From the NCBI GenBank assembly GCA_002381765.1, contig DFXX01000077.1, positions 8,030-28,594 of the forward strand: 20,565 bases of DNA. The letters run 5' to 3'. Shown here one piece after another: positions 16,846 through 20,565 of this stretch. How positions within the stretch are numbered: the first letter of the stretch is position 1; the number at the start of each line of letters is the position of its first letter. The position numbers and the translations under genes were made by a program. The stretch is from Bacteriovoracaceae bacterium UBA4097. Its GTDB lineage: Bacteria; Bdellovibrionota; Bacteriovoracia; Bacteriovoracales; Bacteriovoracaceae. The notes under the pieces are model-generated. The model saw nothing but the letters and a program-made list of their open reading frames with translations. It made no database searches and was not told where the DNA came from.

Positions 16846-18290
16846 GTTGTAACCTCGTTGTAATTAACTTCGTTCTCTAGCTGGTAATGGGTTATGGCCA
16901 GTGCCAGTAGGATGTACGGATAGAGCAGATATGTATGGGATAAAAAGGTTATTGTCATCCCATAACCAGCTAACCCTAGAAAATATTCAGGTTGGTTTAA
17001 TCGAATTTTCCAAGCAGCGAAAGCGGCATAGGTCCACAAAGAAATGAATAGAAACAAGGCGGTAAAACCACCCTCCCCTAAGGCCAGAACCCATGAGGAA
17101 TGGGCCGTCATATGCTCACCCTCGGAGCCCAGATTGCCATCTGGAACATAGGAGCGAAGGTTTTCAGGAAAGCCCCAGAACCCCACACCGAAGATTGGGT
17201 TCCTTATAGCCATGTTTAGGCCTGCCTGCCAATATAGAAGTCTATTAGAAGTTGAGCCCTCGATATCACTTGCGTCTCTCTGAAGTCTTGAAAAGGCACC
17301 TAAGGTCGCAATTAGCCCAAAAACTATGACCAAGGTCATGATTTTCTTACTTCTTATTTTTATTAGAGTCCAGGCACCGAATATGGCGAAGAGACCCAAA
17401 AGGGCCCCCCTAGATTGGGATTGCCAAACTAAATACACCATGGCGAATAAAGCGGTAATTGCTGCCATCCAATGAATTGGTCTTAAGCGAGATTTTAGAA
17501 TGAATAAGAGAGTAAAGGGTATCGCAAGAACAAAGATCGCCGCGATATCATTTGAATTCGAAAGGATACCTACACTCTCAAGTCGACTGTTGGCCTCTTC
17601 CAAGAGTGTCGGAACTTCCATCATATTGGACTTATAGAAACTTACGAAGCATTTCTCAAGGATGGCGAGAACAAAGACTGCCTTAACCGGGAGAAGATCC
17701 TTGGGGGATTCTATGCCATTTTGGATAAGAATAAAGAGAACGACTCCCTTACTAAAGACTTCAATGTAGTTTGAGATGGCCAAGTCTGCGTGATTTGAAA
17801 AAAAGGCTGAAAGAAACATCCAGATGGAAAAAGCGAGAAGCAGAACTGTTCCAAGATTAAACCTAAAGTAGTACTGCTTCTTGATAATCTTATGAGCTGC
17901 CACACTCAGGATTGTGAGATAGGAAATATCTCTTGGCATAGAGGACATGAGTTGATTGTCATAACTCTCCCAAGGTCTTGAGAGTAAGAGATAGACAAAA
18001 AAGCTTACAGCGTACTTAGGATGAATCAGAGAGAAGGTCACTAATAGGCTGAATTCTAAGGCAAAAAATAAACCCTGCAGACCCCATTCGGAAAAAAGTG
18101 CGATAAACACACCAACGGTGAGGGTACAGAGAGTTAGGATAATAAATTTTCTTTTTTCAACATCAAATTTAGTTCTAAGGTCCTCGAGGTCAGACACCAA
18201 GAAGGTGCAGAATACAAGGACCACCAAACCAAAGAAAAATTGATGAGAGTTTAAAACAAGAAAATTGAATTCATTCAAGCATGGCCCCAC
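16842..18290 (-). CDS. Wzy/O-antigen-ligase-like membrane protein
   Basis: 482 residues with about ten or more membrane spans. Family marks: SQSRGALLG (291-299), a large loop of about 330-400 before the last spans, NRLLYWQAGLNMAIRNPIFG (349-368), and AHSSWVLALGEGG (396-408), where His397 matches the conserved His of the Wzy_C/WaaL family. It should polymerise lipid-linked repeat units at the periplasmic face, or ligate the finished chain; sequence alone does not separate the two, though Wzx, Wzz and Wza neighbours favour polymerase. The GTG start overlaps the Wzz-like gene by 16 bp; an in-frame TTG at 18278, with GTGGGG upstream, is an alternative. An ATG at 18274 is out of frame. Confidence 0.85.
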   Translation of the reverse strand: MGPCLNEFNFLVLNSHQFFFGLVVLVFCTFLVSDLEDLRTKFDVEKRKFIILTLCTLTVGVFIALFSEWGLQGLFFALEFSLLVTFSLIHPKYAVSFFVYLLLSRPWESYDNQLMSSMPRDISYLTILSVAAHKIIKKQYYFRFNLGTVLLLAFSIWMFLSAFFSNHADLAISNYIEVFSKGVVLFILIQNGIESPKDLLPVKAVFVLAILEKCFVSFYKSNMMEVPTLLEEANSRLESVGILSNSNDIAAIFVLAIPFTLLFILKSRLRPIHWMAAITALFAMVYLVWQSQSRGALLGLFAIFGAWTLIKIRSKKIMTLVIVFGLIATLGAFSRLQRDASDIEGSTSNRLLYWQAGLNMAIRNPIFGVGFWGFPENLRSYVPDGNLGSEGEHMTAHSSWVLALGEGGFTALFLFISLWTYAAFAAWKIRLNQPEYFLGLAGYGMTITFLSHTYLLYPYILLALAITHYQLENEVNYNEVTT

Positions 18291-19438
18291 TTAACTTCTT
18301 CTTTCTCTTTAGTAAGAGGAAGAGAAGCAGGCCCAGTCTTCAAGAGAGGCAAGTCTCCCAAAACCATTGTTCCTAGACTAGCTGCTTCGGCTTCCATTTG
18401 CTCTTTACGGCTTGGAATAATAAGCTCATTCACAAAGACATAGATGAAAGAGATAACGATACCTAGGATGAGCCCTAAAGATGCAAATAATCTTTTCTTC
18501 GGCCAAACAGGAGCAGTGGGAAGTTGGGGTTGACGAATGACACCTACGTAGCTCGAGAGGGATTTTTTCTCAATTTCGAGGGCAATATTAAAATCATGAT
18601 ACTTAGCATAGAACTTACTCGAAAGCTGTTCAGCGATAATCTTATTATGATTTACAGCTACGGTTAAATCAGAAGAGCCAGAAGTATCTTCACCAATATC
18701 AAATTCCATTAACCAGTCTGAGATCATTCTTTTTCTTTCTTTCAAATTGATGATCTTTGGATGACTCTCTTTAAACTGCTTTGATAGTGCAGAAATGCTT
18801 GAATTAATCTTTGCCAATTCCTCTCTTAATACATCTGGAGATTTAGAAGCCAGGGCCTTATCTGAGCCCTGCTGGGTGAACTTTTGAGAGGCGTTGAATG
18901 AGTTAAGTTTTCTTATCATGACCTCTTTTACTAGTTCAATCGTATTAATACGTTTATCTACGATGTGATCTTTCACTACTTTCAAAGTTCTTTCAGCAAT
19001 TTTTTTAGCGATATAAGGATCAGAGTGAGAAAAAGATATTTGGTAACTTTGCCCACCAGTGGAGTAATAAGAAAATCTATCTCTTAGAAACTGACGCTGT
19101 CTTGCTTGCTCCCGGGGATCATCAGTCTTTGAATAAATGTTAAATTCAGTACCTATCTCATCTATATAGTCATCACTAATGGCTTCTTTGACCATAGAGT
19201 CTATGGCAAAACGCATTTCAGGAATACTGAAGACATCCGGAATAACGGCAGAAATGAGAGGATTCTGAAAGTATTTGGAATAAACATTAATTTCGAAATT
19301 GGCGACGTACTGCTTTTCAATCCAGAAAGTTAACTGGAAGAAAAATGCCACAGACATAACACAGATAAGAATGATCTTGTAGCGATACGAATTAATAGTG
19401 TTGAGTAGCTCTCTAAGAAAAATCTTATCAGTTTTCAT
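18275..19438 (-). CDS. Wzz/GumC-like chain-length determinant
   Basis: 387 residues. Two membrane segments (about 21-40 and 317-337) flank a large periplasmic part rich in predicted helix and coiled coil (about 150-300). A Pro-rich stretch at about 304-313 (PQLPTAPVWP) precedes the second span, as in polysaccharide co-polymerases, and a cytoplasmic tail of about 45 residues follows. It would bridge the inner-membrane polymerase to the export channel and set chain length. The tail holds no kinase domain; the separate P-loop protein encoded just upstream takes that place. Its ATG overlaps that gene's TGA (ATGA), which supports a working pair. Confidence 0.88.
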   Translation of the reverse strand: MKTDKIFLRELLNTINSYRYKIILICVMSVAFFFQLTFWIEKQYVANFEINVYSKYFQNPLISAVIPDVFSIPEMRFAIDSMVKEAISDDYIDEIGTEFNIYSKTDDPREQARQRQFLRDRFSYYSTGGQSYQISFSHSDPYIAKKIAERTLKVVKDHIVDKRINTIELVKEVMIRKLNSFNASQKFTQQGSDKALASKSPDVLREELAKINSSISALSKQFKESHPKIINLKERKRMISDWLMEFDIGEDTSGSSDLTVAVNHNKIIAEQLSSKFYAKYHDFNIALEIEKKSLSSYVGVIRQPQLPTAPVWPKKRLFASLGLILGIVISFIYVFVNELIIPSRKEQMEAEAASLGTMVLGDLPLLKTGPASLPLTKEKEEVKWGHA

Positions 19439-19983
19439 AGTGCACCTTCATTGTAAACAAGACCCAAAATAGGAATTTCTCGATCTCTAAGCTCTTCCGT
19501 TACATGCTTATCCATTTTGCCTACGCTCTTTTTAGATCTCACGATTATAGCCCCGTCCAACGGGACATAAGGGAAGACTGTCTTCTCTGCTCTTCTTGAA
19601 GTCTTCATATTAACAAAGACGATATCGTAGCTCTTACAAAGTTCATAAAAGTAGGCAGCAAGAGAGCTGATTTTTTCAGAAGGTGGTAGTGTATTCAAAA
19701 ACGTAAGTTCACTTTCGCGAACATAGCTTAATCTGGGAGTCGATAATAACTCTGAGAGTTCAGCAGAAGATTTCTCATCATCCTGGCAATCAAAGATAAG
19801 AATTTTCTTTTCATATAATTCGCTAATGACAGGAGCACAACTCTTAAGGAAAGTAGACTTCCCCTCCCCTTCATAGTCAGAAACAATTAGTACCGACTTA
19901 GCACCATGAACTCGCAAGGTGTAATCAACATTTTTGGCAAGCGTATGCAATGAAGTCATCTCTTTAACGCTAGGTAATTCCAT
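19435..19983 (-). CDS. P-loop ATPase of the BY-kinase/CpsD-like group, degenerate
   Basis: 182 residues, shorter than the usual 220-260 of separate CpsD/CapB proteins. Walker A is SDYEGEGKST (35-44). The Walker A' region is ILIFDCQDD (61-69), with one Asp (65) in place and the second displaced. The Walker B region is YDIVFVNM (119-126), with Asn125 where an Asp normally sits. There is no Tyr-rich C-terminal tail; the last residues hold a single Tyr. It likely binds nucleotide, but kinase activity and autophosphorylation are doubtful. It is first in the minus-strand cluster, overlaps the Wzz-like gene by 4 bp, and has GGAG 5 nt before its ATG. It would act on the cytoplasmic side with the Wzz-like protein. 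Confidence 0.8.
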   Translation of the reverse strand: MELPSVKEMTSLHTLAKNVDYTLRVHGAKSVLIVSDYEGEGKSTFLKSCAPVISELYEKKILIFDCQDDEKSSAELSELLSTPRLSYVRESELTFLNTLPPSEKISSLAAYFYELCKSYDIVFVNMKTSRRAEKTVFPYVPLDGAIIVRSKKSVGKMDKHVTEELRDREIPILGLVYNEGAL

Positions 19984-19997
19984 ATGAGCTCCGAATT

Positions 19998-20026
19998 TAT
20001 ATAAAAGTGCTCTATTTCTACATCAA
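19998..20026 (-). promoter_or_regulatory. Possible promoter of the minus-strand polysaccharide cluster
   Basis: On the minus strand TTGATG (20026-20021), 17 nt, then TATATA (20003-19998) resembles a sigma-70 promoter. The -10 box is only 14 nt from the ATG, so the leader would be very short; this lowers confidence. Confidence 0.3.
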
Positions 20027-20070
20027 GCCTGGACTAATTAGTTAGATCAGAGAAAAAGTTACATGGTTTC

Positions 20071-20099
20071 TAACAGTTAGCCCCTCTTCCTGATATAAA
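20071..20099 (+). promoter_or_regulatory. Possible promoter of the glutaminase-like gene
   Basis: TGATATAAA at 20091-20099 is an extended -10 box (TG-n-TATAAA). The -35 is weak: CTAACA or TAACAG about 17-18 nt upstream. The predicted start of transcription would leave a leader of about 20 nt carrying the TTGGGG ribosome site at 20115-20120. Confidence 0.4.
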
Positions 20100-20125
20100 C
20101 AAGGAATTCAATATTTGGGGTACAC

Positions 20126-20565
20126 GTGAAATTCTTTATTTACATTGCTCTTGCTGCCTTCTCTATTAGCTCAACCTATGCTCAAGACGTAGTTTTAAAG
20201 GATTACAACTGGAAACTGACAGATATTGCAGATAAGGGTTTTACTAAAGAGAGTTTCTTTAACCAAATAGATCGAAGTTTTGTGAAGATTGGGGCCTCGA
20301 TTTGCTCTAACCGGGCCCTACTCTGGGCCAATGATTTTAAAAGACTTCATGACATTGATTCAGCCAAGATATTTCTCTTCTATACCAAAATAACGGGTGA
20401 AGTGGGCAGAAAAACTTGGTGGTATCATGTAGCTCCTATCGTTAATGAAAAGGGACAATTATGGGTTGTGGATGCTGGGTTTCCAGATAAAATTTCGGGA
20501 CCTCAAACAAAGACCGAATGGCTTAAATCGTTTATAAGCAATACCAACTGCAAAGAAATCAAATC
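20126..20565 (+). CDS. Secreted protein-glutaminase-like protein, partial (3' end beyond right edge)
   Basis: An open frame from GTG, read by hand, runs 146 residues to the window edge. TTGGGG lies 5 nt before the start. MKFFIYIALAAFSISSTYA is a signal peptide with cleavage expected after Ala19. The rest matches the protein-glutaminase (protein deamidase) pattern of Chryseobacterium: ICSNRALLWA with Cys60, WWYHVAPIV with His101, WVVDAGF with Asp116, then SGPQTKTEWL and N-T-N-C. From memory of that enzyme, its Cys-His spacing is also 41 residues, and Cys-His-Asp is its catalytic triad. It would deamidate glutamine side chains in proteins outside the cytoplasm. No long pro-region precedes the catalytic part, unlike the Chryseobacterium precursor. 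It is transcribed away from the polysaccharide cluster, so a shared role is not implied. Confidence 0.72.
   Translation, partial: MKFFIYIALAAFSISSTYAQDVVLKDYNWKLTDIADKGFTKESFFNQIDRSFVKIGASICSNRALLWANDFKRLHDIDSAKIFLFYTKITGEVGRKTWWYHVAPIVNEKGQLWVVDAGFPDKISGPQTKTEWLKSFISNTNCKEIK

Overview
The window reads as a secreted-polysaccharide locus joined to a hybrid NRPS-PKS operon in a Gram-negative bacterium. The Gram-negative call rests on a Wza-like lipoprotein, a Wzz-like chain-length protein and a Wzx/Wzy-type assembly set. The DNA is moderately AT-rich, genes are tightly packed, and several use GTG starts. This would suit Bdellovibrionota/Bacteriovorax-like or similar proteobacterial lineages, but the taxon is an inference and not proven by anything here. 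No RNA genes, CRISPR arrays or insertion sequences were seen.

Layout. (1) Positions 1-9914, minus strand, one probable operon read right to left: a Wza-like export lipoprotein, an EntD/Sfp-type phosphopantetheinyl transferase, a 2199-aa megasynthase (A-PCP-KS-AT-ACP-aminotransferase) and a condensation-PCP protein cut off by the window edge. (2) 10067-13681, plus strand: GT4 glycosyltransferase, Wzx-like flippase and a second GT4, overlapping end to start. (3) 13657-19983, minus strand, read right to left: P-loop ATPase related to BY-kinase domains but degenerate, Wzz-like chain-length protein, Wzy/O-antigen-ligase-like membrane protein, GT2, SAM methyltransferase, and a further GT-B glycosyltransferase whose end overlaps the plus-strand operon by 25 bp. 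(4) From 20126, plus strand, divergent: a secreted protein-glutaminase-like protein, cut by the right edge.

How it fits together. The glycosyltransferases and methyltransferase would build a lipid-linked repeat unit. Wzx would flip it, the Wzy-like protein polymerise it, Wzz set the length and the Wza-like lipoprotein export it. No initiating polyprenyl-phosphate sugar transferase is visible, so that step must be encoded elsewhere. The phosphopantetheinyl transferase lies 9 bp after the Wza-like gene and would activate the carrier domains of the megasynthase. Reading the specificity pocket of the loading A domain by eye against GrsA gives D-V-Q-F-T-A-H-V-V plus the A10 Lys, very close to the known proline code. 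The module order then predicts proline loading, one malonyl extension, and conversion of the beta-ketone to an amine by the class III aminotransferase, giving a pyrrolidine-bearing beta-amino acyl unit. Whether this small molecule is free or attached to the exported polysaccharide is the main open question of the window.
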